Under the pieces are notes generated by a model. The model had not been told where the DNA came from. It worked only from the letters and a program-made list of their open reading frames with translations, and did not search any database. From Streptomyces sp. YIM 121038 (lineage in GTDB: Bacteria; Actinomycetota; Actinomycetes; Streptomycetales; Streptomycetaceae), in contig NZ_CP030771.1 of the NCBI RefSeq assembly GCF_006088715.1, positions 930,001 to 994,000 of the forward strand: a stretch of DNA of 64,000 nt, read 5' to 3'. Positions 31,956 through 40,095 of the stretch are shown in pieces. Every line of letters begins with the position of its first letter. The first letter of the stretch is position 1. The translations under genes and the position numbers were made by a program.

Positions 31956-32702
31956 TCAGGCGACGTGTTCGGCGAAGGCCCGCGGGTTGTCGAGCATGAT
32001 GTTGTGCCCCGCGTCCGGGACGGTGACGACGCGCACCCCCGCGGCTTCCAGTTCGGCTCGGCCGGTCAGCGGCTGGGAGCGCGCCCCGAGCAGGACCGTA
32101 CGCGCGATCGTCAGCTCGGCCAGCAGGTCGCGGGCGGCGGGGGTGGTTCCCGCGCGCAGGCCGAAGGCGCTGCGGTGCAGGGCGACGGGGTCGGCCAGGC
32201 GCAGGGTCGCGGCCCACAGCGGGTCGACCCGCTCCAGGAACCGGGCCATCCCGTCGGCGGCGAACTCCCGCTCGGTGAAGGCGGTGATGCCGAAGGCGCC
32301 GGGTGCGGGCGGAGGCACCGGGTCGAGGACGGGCTCGGCCAGGACGAGGCGGGAGACCAGGTCCGGCCGTCGGGCGGCCAGCGCGATCGCGACGGCGCCG
32401 CCCATGCTGTGGGCGACGACCTCGGCGCCTTCGATGCCCGCGCCGTCCAGGGCCCGGGCCACGGCGTCGGCGTGGTCCTCAAGGCCGTGGCCGAAGTCCG
32501 CGGGCCGATCGCTGAGGCCGAAGCCGAGCAGGTCCATCATCAGGGTGCGCCGCCCGGTCAGCGGCGGCAGCGTCATCACGTGGGTGAAGTAGGCCGCCGC
32601 CTGCCCGCCCGCGCCGTGGAGGCAGAGCCGGGCCGGTTCGTCCCCGGCGATCTCCACCCAGCGGATCCGGGCGCCGCCCGGTCCGGCGTGTGCGTCTCGC
32701 AT
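31956..32702 (-). CDS. Alpha/beta hydrolase
   Basis: The 248-residue hydrolase has the oxyanion strand RLCLHGAGGQAAAYF, the nucleophile elbow VVAHSMGGAVAIALAARRP (Ser in HSMGG), an acid in LLGARSQPLTGRAEL (position by topology) and the catalytic His in VPDAGHNIMLDNP. There is no signal peptide. The family includes esterases, C-C hydrolases and haloperoxidase-like proteins; DLLGFGLSDRP is typical of meta-cleavage-product-hydrolase-like members. It lies co-directional with, and downstream of, the DHFR-like and dehalogenase genes, but a terminator separates it from them. Confidence 0.92.
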   Translation of the reverse strand: MRDAHAGPGGARIRWVEIAGDEPARLCLHGAGGQAAAYFTHVMTLPPLTGRRTLMMDLLGFGLSDRPADFGHGLEDHADAVARALDGAGIEGAEVVAHSMGGAVAIALAARRPDLVSRLVLAEPVLDPVPPPAPGAFGITAFTEREFAADGMARFLERVDPLWAATLRLADPVALHRSAFGLRAGTTPAARDLLAELTIARTVLLGARSQPLTGRAELEAAGVRVVTVPDAGHNIMLDNPRAFAEHVA

Positions 32703-32755
32703 GATTCCTCGCCTTCGGACGGGCCGCTGTGGCCCGGTGTGGTGTGCCGCGGTGC

Positions 32756-32796
32756 GGGGTCCGCCCGCCGCCGTACGCGGTCGGCGGGCGGACCCC
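32756..32796 (-). terminator. 15-bp stem-loop after DHFR-like gene
   Basis: GGGGTCCGCCCGCCG (32756-32770) pairs perfectly with 32782-32796 over an 11-base loop, immediately downstream of the minus-strand DHFR-like gene. Confidence 0.75.
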
Positions 32797-32803
32797 CTTG
32801 CCG

Positions 32804-33349
32804 TCAGACCGGCTGGTAGCTCAGGTCGAGGACGCCGGTGGAGAAGGTCGTCGAGCGGGTGAGCCGGAGCGGCACCCGCTCGGAGCCCTCGGGGAAGAGC
32901 CGCGTCCCGGTCCCCAGCACGATCGGGTGGACCAGCAGGCGCAGTTCGTCGACGAGCCCGGCCGCGACCAGGGTGCGGGTCAGGCCTATGCTGCCGGTCA
33001 GGGTGATGTTCCCGCCCGGCTGCCGCTTGAGCTCCTTGACCGCGGTGACGACGTCGCCCTCGATGACTGCCGAGTTGTTCCAGTCGGCGCCGGTCATCGT
33101 GGTGGAGGCGACCAGCTTGCGGATGTTGTTGATGGCGTCGGCCAACTCACCGCTCTGCTGCGGCCAGACGGCGGCGAACGACTCGTAGGTCTTGCGGCCC
33201 AGGAGCAGCGTGTCGGCTCCGGCGTACATCTCGCCGACGGCGGCGTCCATCTCGTCGTTCAGGTACGGGAAGTGCCAGGTCTCCGGCGCCTCCACGACGC
33301 CGTCGAGGGAGATGAACAGCCCGGTCACGATGGTGCGTGGTGCGGTCAT
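32804..33349 (-). CDS. Dihydrofolate reductase-like (RibD C-terminal) protein
   Basis: The 181-residue protein is of the YyaP/RibD-C type: IVTGLFISLDGVVEAPETWH, then ADTLLLGRKTYESFAAVWP, then the NADPH phosphate loop ITLTGSIGLTRTLVAAGLVD and HPIVLGTGTRLFPEG. These are NADPH-dependent reductases distinct from housekeeping DHFR and very common in actinobacteria; most substrates are unknown. The start is the ATG at 33349 with GGAGGAA upstream. A terminator follows directly. Confidence 0.93.
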   Translation of the reverse strand: MTAPRTIVTGLFISLDGVVEAPETWHFPYLNDEMDAAVGEMYAGADTLLLGRKTYESFAAVWPQQSGELADAINNIRKLVASTTMTGADWNNSAVIEGDVVTAVKELKRQPGGNITLTGSIGLTRTLVAAGLVDELRLLVHPIVLGTGTRLFPEGSERVPLRLTRSTTFSTGVLDLSYQPV

Positions 33350-33465
33350 GCGGTTCCTCCTGGTGGTGGGTCTTCCTTCGGGTCCCGCCGGGCCTCGTCG
33401 GGTGCGGGGTCCCGGCCGGGCGCGATGGCGTGCCCGGCCGGAGGCGCCCCGGTCCGGCGGGTGGC

Positions 33466-34338
33466 TCAGCGAAGCTGGTGGTGGTGTGCCCAGGCGGTGA
33501 CGGCGGCGGCGATCGCCCGGGGCTGGTCCTCCGGGGTGTGGTGACCGGCGACGGCGTCGCTGTGCTCGATCTCCAGCGCGGCGATGTTCTGGGCACACCA
33601 GTCCACGAGCGCCGGGCCCATCATGGTGCCGGGCCCCGGCGCGAAGGTGATGAGGAGTTTGGGCACGTCCCGGCTGGTCGCCAGCCAGGTGTCGTAGGCC
33701 TCGATCCGGGCCACGACGTCGGCGGGTTCACCGCCGAGCGGCATCGAGCGCGGCCACTGGAGCAGCGGGCGGCGGCTCTCCCGCGTCGGGTAGGGGCGGC
33801 GGTAGACGTCCAGGTCCGCCGGGGCGAGCGGGGTGGCGACGGTGCCGGGCAGCGCCTGCTCGACGAAGGCGTTGTCGTCGAGGATCATGGCCTCGCCGAC
33901 CTGGGGCGTCTTGATCGCCTCGAACAGCGGGCGGCCGCCTTCGGGGAACTCCTCCCACGTCATGGGTTTGACGATGGTCTCGGTGAACGCGATGCCCCGT
34001 ACGCGTCCGGGGTGCCGGGCGGCCCAGTCGAAGGCGAGGGCGCCGCCCCAGTCGTGGCCGACCAGGACCACCTGGTCGAGGCCGAGCGCGTCGCACCAGG
34101 CGTCCAGGTATCGGGCCTGGTCGGCGAAGGTGTAGGCGATGTCGGGCTTGCCGGACTCCCCCATGCCGATCAGGTCCGGGGCCAGGAGCCGGCCCGGTCC
34201 GCCGACGGCGGGCAGGACGTCCCGCCACAGGTGGGAGGAGGTGGGGTTGCCGTGCAGGAAGACCATGGGCGCACCGGCGCCGGGTTCGCCGAGTTCCCGG
34301 TGGAACATGGTGGAGTCGAGTACGGGCTGGACAGGCAC
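33466..34338 (-). CDS. Haloalkane dehalogenase (HLD-II type)
   Basis: The 290-residue alpha/beta hydrolase has a haloalkane dehalogenase active site. The nucleophile Asp96 is in VLVGHDWGGAL, not Ser. The halide-stabilising pair Asn31 (FLHGNPTSSHLWR) and Trp97, the HLD-II acid Glu120 (IAFTETIVKPMTW) and the catalytic His about 266-267 (AVAGHHTPEDQP) are also visible. Length equals DhaA/LinB-like enzymes, which hydrolyse carbon-halogen bonds. The native substrate in soil actinomycetes is usually unknown. The GTG start at 34338 has GGGGGAGGG upstream. The 424-bp region upstream holds inverted repeats but no gene. Confidence 0.92.
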   Translation of the reverse strand: MPVQPVLDSTMFHRELGEPGAGAPMVFLHGNPTSSHLWRDVLPAVGGPGRLLAPDLIGMGESGKPDIAYTFADQARYLDAWCDALGLDQVVLVGHDWGGALAFDWAARHPGRVRGIAFTETIVKPMTWEEFPEGGRPLFEAIKTPQVGEAMILDDNAFVEQALPGTVATPLAPADLDVYRRPYPTRESRRPLLQWPRSMPLGGEPADVVARIEAYDTWLATSRDVPKLLITFAPGPGTMMGPALVDWCAQNIAALEIEHSDAVAGHHTPEDQPRAIAAAVTAWAHHHQLR

Positions 34339-34580
34339 GCGAGAGCCCTCCCCCTGGTCGTTGGTGGGTGTGCGTCGATGGCCGGTTCACGGGCGTGGTG
34401 AGCGGGTGACCCGGGTGAGCGGGTGACCCGCAGGCCGTCACGGCAGCCGTGGGTCGCCAACTCGCCGCGTGACAGGTCTACTTGGGCTCGTGGCCGACCG
34501 GCTCGGACACGAGGCAGCGCGATGACGCGGGTGAAGGCCCCCGCCCCCGGGCCGGTTCCCGACCCGGGACGGAAAGCTAT

Positions 34581-34681
34581 GTTGCGTTCACAGGCGAGTC
34601 AAACAATTGAACGCCCCTCTACGACATTTCCCCAGGTGAAGAGCCGCTAACCGTTGCAACGGATATGCCGGTGAACGCAAC
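34581..34681. promoter_or_regulatory. Inverted repeats in 424-bp gene-free region
   Basis: GTTGCGTTCAC (34581-34591) and GTGAACGCAAC (34671-34681) are perfect 11-bp inverted repeats. CCGTTGCAACGG (34651-34662) between them is a perfect palindrome sharing the TTGCAACG core with sites at 31,691-31,787. The region is AT-rich for this genome. I see no coding sequence in 34339-34762. Confidence 0.5.
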
Positions 34682-34762
34682 CGAACCGGCCGGGTTTTGC
34701 AATGACCTGACGATGAACGCACACCGACCCGCACTATGCCGCGAAAGACGGAACCCGTGCGA

Positions 34763-35353
34763 TCAGTCCGCCTGGCGCAGGCCCGCGACGAGGAGTGCGA
34801 CCAACGGGCGGGGGTCGTAGCGGGGGTCGCCCTCGGAGCCGATGCAGAGGTTCCCGATGCCGCGCATCAACGGGTAGGCGTCGAGACCGGGCCGGATCTC
34901 GCCCGCGGCGACGGCAGCGTCGAGGAGTTGGGCGCACACCGGCAGGAGGCGGTCGAGGAAGTAGGCGTGCAGCGCCTCGAAGCCGGTGTTGTCGCTCTGC
35001 ATCGCGGCGGCCAGGCCGTGCTTGGTGACCAGGAAGTCGACGAAGAGGTCGGCCCACTTCCCGAGGGCGGCGTGCGGGGTGGGACCCGCCGCCAGCAGGG
35101 CCGGGCCCGCCTCGGCGCAGGCGTCGACCTGATGGCGGTAGACGGCGATGACCAGGTCCGCCCTGGTCGGGAAGTGCCGGTAGATCGTGCCCATCCCGAC
35201 CCCGGCCTCGGCCGCGATGTCGCGCACCGGGGCCTCCACCCCCGAGGCGACGAACACGGCGGCCGCCGCGTCCAGGAGCGCCTGCTGATTGCGCCGGGCG
35301 TCCTTGCGCCTGGGCCCCGCCGCGCCACCCTCACCCGGGCCGCTCTCGTTCAC
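34763..35353 (-). CDS. TetR-family transcriptional regulator
   Basis: The 196-residue repressor starts at a GTG (35353) with AGGAG eight bases upstream. The helix-turn-helix is ARRNQQALLDAAAAVFVASG, then IAAEAGVGMGTIYRHFPTRA. The ligand domain includes KHGLAAAMQSDNTGFEALHA, the SbtR-like C-terminal type. The frame is open far upstream (to about 36,570), but those residues are antisense to the hydrolase gene. The repressor is divergent from that hydrolase and separated from it by a paired operator. Confidence 0.92.
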   Translation of the reverse strand: MNESGPGEGGAAGPRRKDARRNQQALLDAAAAVFVASGVEAPVRDIAAEAGVGMGTIYRHFPTRADLVIAVYRHQVDACAEAGPALLAAGPTPHAALGKWADLFVDFLVTKHGLAAAMQSDNTGFEALHAYFLDRLLPVCAQLLDAAVAAGEIRPGLDAYPLMRGIGNLCIGSEGDPRYDPRPLVALLVAGLRQAD

Positions 35354-35394
35354 CGCGGTACTCCTCTCGAACGGAACTCGAACCGAACCTTGCG

Positions 35395-35439
35395 AAGCGG
35401 AACAGTGCTCCGTATCGTTACTGGAGCAACGTTCCGCTT
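35395..35439. promoter_or_regulatory. Paired operator for TetR
   Basis: AAGCGGAACAGTGCTCC (35395-35411) and GGAGCAACGTTCCGCTT (35423-35439) are inverted copies matching at 15 of 17 positions, 11 bp apart. Each is itself near-palindromic (GGAAC...GCTCC), so two repressor dimers could bind. Confidence 0.7.
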
Positions 35440-35584
35440 TGCTCATGATGCCAGAGCGGGGGCGCGGCCCCGAGGGCTGCCGTGCGCCCCCGCACCCTCC
35501 GGCTCCTGCTCCCGCGCCCGCCCCGGCACCCCCTGTGTGCCGGGCCCGCCGCACCACGTACACCGAACGGAAGCACCCACCGAC

Positions 35585-36526
35585 ATGCCCCACTCGCAGA
35601 GCACACCCGTACAGAAGACCGCGCGCACACCCGCCACGGTGGTGTCCGCGAAGCCCGTCGTCCTGCCCGCCCCGGGCCGCGGCGAGGACCTCCACGTCCG
35701 CGTGTCCGCCCCCGCGACGGGCGGCGACCTGCCCGTCGTCGTCTTCTCGCACGGCTTCGGCTGGTCGATGAACGGCTACGCGCCGCTCGCGGACCACTGG
35801 GCCGCGCACGGCTTCGTGGTCGTCCAGCCCACCCACCTCGACTCCAGGACGCTCGGCATCCCCGCCGACGACCCCCGTACGCCACGGATCTGGCGCTTCC
35901 GCGTCGAGGACCTCACGCGCGCCCTGGACGGACTCGACACGCTCGAAGCCGCCGTGCCGGGCCTGAGCGGACGCGTCGACCACGGCCGCGTCGCCGTGGC
36001 GGGCCACTCCTGGGGAGCGCAGACGGCGAGCACGCTGCTGGGCGCGCGCGTCCTCGACGCCGACGGCACGCCCGGCGAGGACCTGTCCGACCCCCGCGTC
36101 ACGGCGGGCGTGCTGCTCGCGCTCACCGGGCTCGGCGACAGCCTGACCCCGTTCGCCGTCGAGCACCTTCCCTTCATGAGGCCGTCCTTCGCCGCCATGA
36201 CCGCGCCCGCGCTCATCGTCGCCGGGGACAGCGACGACTCCGCCCTGTCCACGCGCGGACCGGACTGGTTCACCGACGCCTACACGTACAGCCCGGGTGA
36301 CAAGAGCCTGCTCACCCTGTTCGGCGCGGAGCACTCCCTCGGCGGCATCCCCGGCCACGAGGCCGCCGAGACGACCGACGAGAGCCCCGCGCGGGTCGCC
36401 CTCCTCCAGCGGCTCACCACCGCCTTCCTGCGCGGCACCCTCCACCCCGAGGACACCGCGTGGCGGGATGCGGTCACCGCACTGGCGGAAGAACCCGATC
36501 CGCTGGGAAAGGTGCAGAGCAAGTGA
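35585..36526 (+). CDS. Alpha/beta hydrolase (chlorophyllase/PETase-like group)
   Basis: The 313-residue hydrolase has VVVFSHGFGWSMNGYAPLAD (oxyanion region), the nucleophile elbow VAVAGHSWGAQTASTLLGAR (Ser in GHSWG), an Asp in LIVAGDSDDSAL and a His in FGAEHSLGGI. This matches the chlorophyllase/platelet-activating-factor acetylhydrolase-like group common in Streptomyces. There is no signal peptide. The ATG at 35585 is chosen because the protein-like sequence begins there. It is controlled by the divergent TetR protein through the paired operator at 35,395-35,439. It lies next to, but probably outside, the PKS cluster. Confidence 0.88.
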   Translation: MPHSQSTPVQKTARTPATVVSAKPVVLPAPGRGEDLHVRVSAPATGGDLPVVVFSHGFGWSMNGYAPLADHWAAHGFVVVQPTHLDSRTLGIPADDPRTPRIWRFRVEDLTRALDGLDTLEAAVPGLSGRVDHGRVAVAGHSWGAQTASTLLGARVLDADGTPGEDLSDPRVTAGVLLALTGLGDSLTPFAVEHLPFMRPSFAAMTAPALIVAGDSDDSALSTRGPDWFTDAYTYSPGDKSLLTLFGAEHSLGGIPGHEAAETTDESPARVALLQRLTTAFLRGTLHPEDTAWRDAVTALAEEPDPLGKVQSK

Positions 36527-36666
36527 GGCCCGATCGCGCCCCGGTCGCCCGGCGGCCGAAATGCCCACCGGCGCTTATGAATTGACCCACGAGAACCGGA
36601 CCCCGGTGTTACGCTGAATCGGCAGAATCCCCATTTTGTGCGCCTCGCAGAGAAGGGCATCGCCCC

Positions 36667-37329
36667 ATGGCTCACCAGGTCGATTCCACCGACACACTCC
36701 TCTCCTACGTCCGTGACGTATCTCTACGGGACGACGACGTCCTCAGAGAGCTGCGGGAGGAAACGGCACTGCTGCCCGGTGGTGCTGCCCTGCAAGTCAT
36801 GGCGGAGGAAGGCCAGTTACTGGGGCTGCTCGTCGGACTCGTCGGCGCCCGCGCCGTGCTGGAGATCGGCACCTTCACCGGATACAGCACCCTGTGCGCG
36901 GCCCGGGCTCTCCCCGCCGACGGCACGGTCGTGACCTGCGACATCAGTGACCGGTGGCCGGACGTCGGCATTCCGTACTGGAAGCGGGCCGGCGTCGACG
37001 ACCGGATCGACCTGCGGGTCGGGGACGCGGTGGACACCCTGGACGGGCTGCTCGCCGAGCGCGGTCCCGGCGCCTTCGACCTCGTCTTCATCGACGCCGA
37101 CAAGGTCAACTACCGCACCTATTACGAGAAGTCACTCGCCCTCACCCGCAGCGGCGGCCTCATCGTCATCGACAATACGCTGTTCTTCGGGCGGGTCGCC
37201 GACCCGGAATTCGACGACGCCGACACGGTGGCCATCCGTGAATTGAACGCGGCGCTCGCCGACGACGCGCGTGTGGATATGTCGATGCTCGTGATGGCGG
37301 ACGGCATCACCCTCGCGCGTAAACGCTGA
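36667..37329 (+). CDS. fkbG: O-methyltransferase for methoxymalonyl-ACP
   Basis: The 220-residue class I methyltransferase is of the catechol/caffeoyl-CoA type. SAM motif I is [20 protein letters not shown], the acidic residue follows in VVTCDISD, and metal and substrate residues lie in [19 protein letters not shown] and [13 protein letters not shown]. FkbG-type enzymes methylate the alpha-hydroxyl of hydroxymalonyl-ACP, the last step to methoxymalonyl-ACP. The fkbH/I/J/K-like genes immediately beyond, on the opposite strand, give this assignment. It is transcribed toward them and ends in a strong terminator. The GAAGGG ribosome binding site is about 10 bases from the ATG. Confidence 0.9.
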   Translation: MAHQVDSTDTLLSYVRDVSLRDDDVLRELREETALLPGGAALQVMAEEGQLLGLLVGLVGARAVLEIGTFTGYSTLCAARALPADGTVVTCDISDRWPDVGIPYWKRAGVDDRIDLRVGDAVDTLDGLLAERGPGAFDLVFIDADKVNYRTYYEKSLALTRSGGLIVIDNTLFFGRVADPEFDDADTVAIRELNAALADDARVDMSMLVMADGITLARKR

Positions 37330-37347
37330 GGCACAGCCGGCGGAATG

Positions 37348-37376
37348 GCCCGGTACGAGTGGCGCTCGTACCGGGC
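37348..37376 (+). terminator. Terminator of fkbG-like gene
   Basis: GCCCGGTACGAG (37348-37359) pairs perfectly with 37365-37376 over a TGGCG loop and is followed by TTTCCC. It lies 19 bp after the stop codon. Confidence 0.85.
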
Positions 37377-37396
37377 TTTCCCGTTTCCAAGCCGTA

Positions 37397-37450
37397 TTCC
37401 AGACCCGCGTTTCAGACCCGCGTTTCAGACCCGCTTTCCAGACCGGAGTT
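37397..37450. repeat. 13-bp tandem repeats between fkbG and fkbH
   Basis: The unit TTTCAGACCCGCG occurs in tandem with degenerate flanking copies (TTCCAGACCCGCG, TTTCCAGACCGG) and decays further toward 37,490. It lies between converging genes and has no visible coding role. Confidence 0.7.
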
Positions 37451-37497
37451 CCAGGGCGGGTTTCCGGAGCGGCTTTCCGGGGCGCGGCTCCGTCCTT

Positions 37498-38628
37498 CTA
37501 GCTCAGATCCACCGCGTTCACCGTGATCGTCGTCGATGCCGGGCGCCGCTCGGGGCGCAGATGCAGGCGCTGGAGGTGCTCGTCCGCCGTCTGCGGGAGC
37601 GTCGCCACGCAGGAGCAGGGGTCGTCGTCCGCGAAGCCCGCGAAGCGGTAGGCGATCTCCATCATGCGGTTGCGGTCGGTGGGACGGAAGTCGGCCACCA
37701 GATGGGTGCCCGCCCGGGCCGCCTCGTCGACCAGCCAGTTGAGGAGGGTGGCGCCCGCGCCGAAGGACACCACCCGGCAGGACGTGGCGAGGAGCTTGAG
37801 GTGCCAGGCCTGCGGTCGGCGCTCCAGGAGCAGCACACCCACCGCCCCGTGCGGGCCGAACCGGTCGGTGAGCGTGACCACCAGGACCTCGTGATCGGGG
37901 TCGGTGAGCAGCCGCCGCAGATCGGCGTCGGAGTAGTGCACGCCGGTGGCGTTCATCTGGCTGGTGCGCAGGGTGAGTTCCTCGACCCGCGACAGCTCGT
38001 CGCCGGTCGCGCGGCTGATGCGCATGTCCAGGTCGAGGGAGCGCAGGAAGTCCTCGTCGGGCCCGGTGGCCTCGGCGCGGGCGGCCTCGCGGCGGAAGCC
38101 CGCCTGGTACATCTCGCGCCGCCGCCGGGAGTCCACCGTCCGCAGCGGCGGGGTGAACTCCGGCAGGCCCGGCAGGTCCAGGGCCGCGTCGGCCGGGTAG
38201 CAGCGGACCTCCGGCAGGTGGTAGGTGACCTCGGCCCGCTCGGTGGGCTGGTCGTCGATGAAGGCGATGGCGGTGAGGGCGAAGTTGAGGGTGTCGGCTA
38301 TCCGGCGCACGGACTGCGACTTGGGGCCCCAGCCGATCTGCGGCAGCACGAAGTACTCGGCGAGGCCGAGCTTCTCCAGGCGGGCCCACGCCGTCTCGTG
38401 GTCGTTCTTGCTCGCCACCGACTGCAGGACGCCGCGGGCGTCCAGCTCCACTATGACGTCACGGACGGCGTCGGGCAGGGTCACCTCGCCGTCCTCCAGG
38501 AGGGTGCCCCGCCACAGGGTGTTGTCGAGGTCCCAGACCAGGCACTTCAGTACGGGAGCGGGGGGCGCGGCGGACGCGTCGCGCGTCCCCGTCGTCACCG
38601 CGGTCGTGTTCGCTCTGGTGGTCGTCAC
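37498..38628 (-). CDS. fkbH: FkbH-like glyceryl-ACP loading phosphatase/transferase
   Basis: The 376-residue protein has an N-terminal HAD domain (KCLVWDLDNTLWRGTLLEDG with DxDxT, ASKNDHETAW, FIDDQPTERAEV) and a C-terminal GNAT-like half ([39 protein letters not shown]). FkbH proteins take 1,3-bisphosphoglycerate, dephosphorylate it and load a glyceryl group onto the dedicated ACP, the first step to methoxymalonyl-ACP. The GTG start at 38628 lies 11 bp after the fkbI stop with AAGGGA upstream; the frame is open further upstream, but that sequence is antisense or out-of-frame to fkbI. It is last in the minus-strand operon. Confidence 0.95.
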   Translation of the reverse strand: MTTTRANTTAVTTGTRDASAAPPAPVLKCLVWDLDNTLWRGTLLEDGEVTLPDAVRDVIVELDARGVLQSVASKNDHETAWARLEKLGLAEYFVLPQIGWGPKSQSVRRIADTLNFALTAIAFIDDQPTERAEVTYHLPEVRCYPADAALDLPGLPEFTPPLRTVDSRRRREMYQAGFRREAARAEATGPDEDFLRSLDLDMRISRATGDELSRVEELTLRTSQMNATGVHYSDADLRRLLTDPDHEVLVVTLTDRFGPHGAVGVLLLERRPQAWHLKLLATSCRVVSFGAGATLLNWLVDEAARAGTHLVADFRPTDRNRMMEIAYRFAGFADDDPCSCVATLPQTADEHLQRLHLRPERRPASTTITVNAVDLS

Positions 38629-38639
38629 TCCGGTTCCCT

Positions 38640-39830
38640 TCACGCGCTGCTGAGGACGTGCCGCGCCAGCATGAGCTGGCACATCTCGTTGCTTCCTTCG
38701 ATGATTTCCATCAACTTCGCGTCGCGGTGGGCGCGGGCCACGGGGTGGCCGTCCTGGGCCCCGGCCGAGGCCAGGACCTGGACGGCGGTGGCCGCGCCGC
38801 GGGCCGCGTTGCCCGCGCTGACGTGCTTGGCCAGGACGGTGGCGACGACCTGGTCGGGTGAGCCCTCGTCCCAGCACCGCGAGGCGTGTTCGCAGGCCCG
38901 CGTCGCCGTCCGCTCGGCGACGTACAGCTCGGCGAGGTGGCGGGCCACGAGCTGGTGCTCGCCCAGCGGGGCGCCGAACTGCTCCCGGGTGGCCGCGTGC
39001 CGGGCCGCCGCCGTGAGACAGCCGCGCAGGATGCCCACGCACCCCCACGCCACGGACATGCGCCCGTACGCGAGGGCGGTGGTCACCAGGAGCGGCAGGG
39101 GCAGCGCCGCGCCGCCGAGCACATGCGTCGCGGGCACCCGCACCCCGTCCAGGGAGATGTCGGCGTGCCCGGCCGCGCGGCAGCCGAGCGGGTCGGCGAC
39201 GCGGGTCACCCGGACGCCGGGGGTGTCCGCGGGCACGACCACCGCCACGGCGTCGTCCCCACCGGCCGCCCCCGAGTCCGTCTCCGCGTGCTCTGCGTGC
39301 TCCGTGTACTTGCCGAACAGGACGAGGAGGTCGGCGTAGTGCGCGGCGGTGACCCAGACCTTGTGGCCGTCGAGGACGACCGTGTCGCCGTCCCGCCGGA
39401 CCCGGGTGGTCATCGCGGAGAGGTCGCTGCCCGCGCCGCGCTCGCTGAAGCCCGCCGCGGCGAGTTCGCCGCCGGTGAGCCGGGGCAGGAACGCCGCCTG
39501 CTGCTCGGGGGTGCCGAAGCGCTCGATCGTCCAGGCGGCCATGCCCTGGGAGGTCATGACGCTCCGCACCGAACTGCACAGGCTGCCGACGTGCGCGGTG
39601 AACGCGCCCGCGGCCGCGCTGTCCAGGCCCCAACCGCCGTACGCCGCCGGGACCTGGGCGCACAGCCGTCCCTCGGCGCCGAGGCCGCGCAGCAGGTCGA
39701 CGGGCAGCAGGCCCGCACGGTCCCAGGCGTCGGCCCCGGCGGCTATCAGGCCGGTGACGGCGGCGCCGGCCTCGTCCAGAGCGGCCGGGGAGCCCGGGCC
39801 CGAGGGGGCGGTCAGGGGGCGGTCACTCAC
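38640..39830 (-). CDS. fkbI: Acyl-CoA dehydrogenase-like oxidase (FkbI)
   Basis: The 396-residue flavoprotein has the acyl-CoA dehydrogenase fold. AAGFSERGAGSDLSAMTTRV and DGHKVWVTAAHYADLL are FAD-binding regions, and the C-terminal HRDAKLMEIIEGSNEMCQLM carries the conserved IxEGxxE region. In methoxymalonyl-ACP pathways FkbI works with FkbK to oxidise glyceryl-ACP toward hydroxymalonyl-ACP. The GTG start at 39830 overlaps the ACP stop (GTGAGTGA), indicating translational coupling. The PKS and ACP context rules out a fatty-acid degradation role. Confidence 0.94.
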   Translation of the reverse strand: MSDRPLTAPSGPGSPAALDEAGAAVTGLIAAGADAWDRAGLLPVDLLRGLGAEGRLCAQVPAAYGGWGLDSAAAGAFTAHVGSLCSSVRSVMTSQGMAAWTIERFGTPEQQAAFLPRLTGGELAAAGFSERGAGSDLSAMTTRVRRDGDTVVLDGHKVWVTAAHYADLLVLFGKYTEHAEHAETDSGAAGGDDAVAVVVPADTPGVRVTRVADPLGCRAAGHADISLDGVRVPATHVLGGAALPLPLLVTTALAYGRMSVAWGCVGILRGCLTAAARHAATREQFGAPLGEHQLVARHLAELYVAERTATRACEHASRCWDEGSPDQVVATVLAKHVSAGNAARGAATAVQVLASAGAQDGHPVARAHRDAKLMEIIEGSNEMCQLMLARHVLSSA

Positions 39831-40095
39831 CGGCTCCCCCGTCCGCCGCCGCCCGGAGGCGCCCGACGAGCGCCGTCATCGAGGCGACCGTACGGAAGTT
39901 GTCCAGGCGCAGATCGGCGCCGCGCACGGAGACGCCGAACGACTTCTCCAGGTGGACGACCAGTTCCATCGCGAACAGCGACGAGAGGCCGCCGGAGGCG
40001 AACAGATCGACGTCGGCCTCCCAGGAGCGCTTGGTGCGCGCCTCCAGGAAGCGCATGATCTCCTTCTCGGTGGCCCCGGTGTCGAAGCTGTTCAT
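39823..40095 (-). CDS. fkbJ: Stand-alone acyl carrier protein (FkbJ)
   Basis: The 90-residue ACP carries the phosphopantetheine Ser in ASGGLSSLFAMELVVHLEKS, a GGLSS form typical of FkbJ-type carriers rather than fatty-acid ACP (DSL). It holds the glyceryl-to-methoxymalonyl intermediates. Start and stop overlap both neighbours (TGATG with fkbK, GTGAGTGA with fkbI), so fkbK-J-I are translated as one coupled block. Confidence 0.95.
   Translation of the reverse strand: MNSFDTGATEKEIMRFLEARTKRSWEADVDLFASGGLSSLFAMELVVHLEKSFGVSVRGADLRLDNFRTVASMTALVGRLRAAADGGAGE

Noticed and set aside
34423..34650. Small + strand ORF upstream of the TetR gene
   Set aside because: No ribosome binding site, no motif, and it crosses inverted repeats in an AT-rich regulatory region.
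34736..36568. Giant overlapping frames on both strands joining the TetR and hydrolase genes
   Set aside because: Only the TetR (34,763-35,353) and hydrolase (35,585-36,526) parts are protein-like; the rest are mutual antisense readings across the operator.
36582..36615. TTGACC...TACGCT as the fkbG promoter
   Set aside because: The spacer is 22 bp, too long for a standard sigma-70-type promoter, and there is no sign of a MerR-type regulator here.
38629..39663. N-terminal extension of the FkbH-like frame
   Set aside because: It overlaps the FkbI gene in another frame with no homology; the HAD domain starts soon after the GTG at 38,628.
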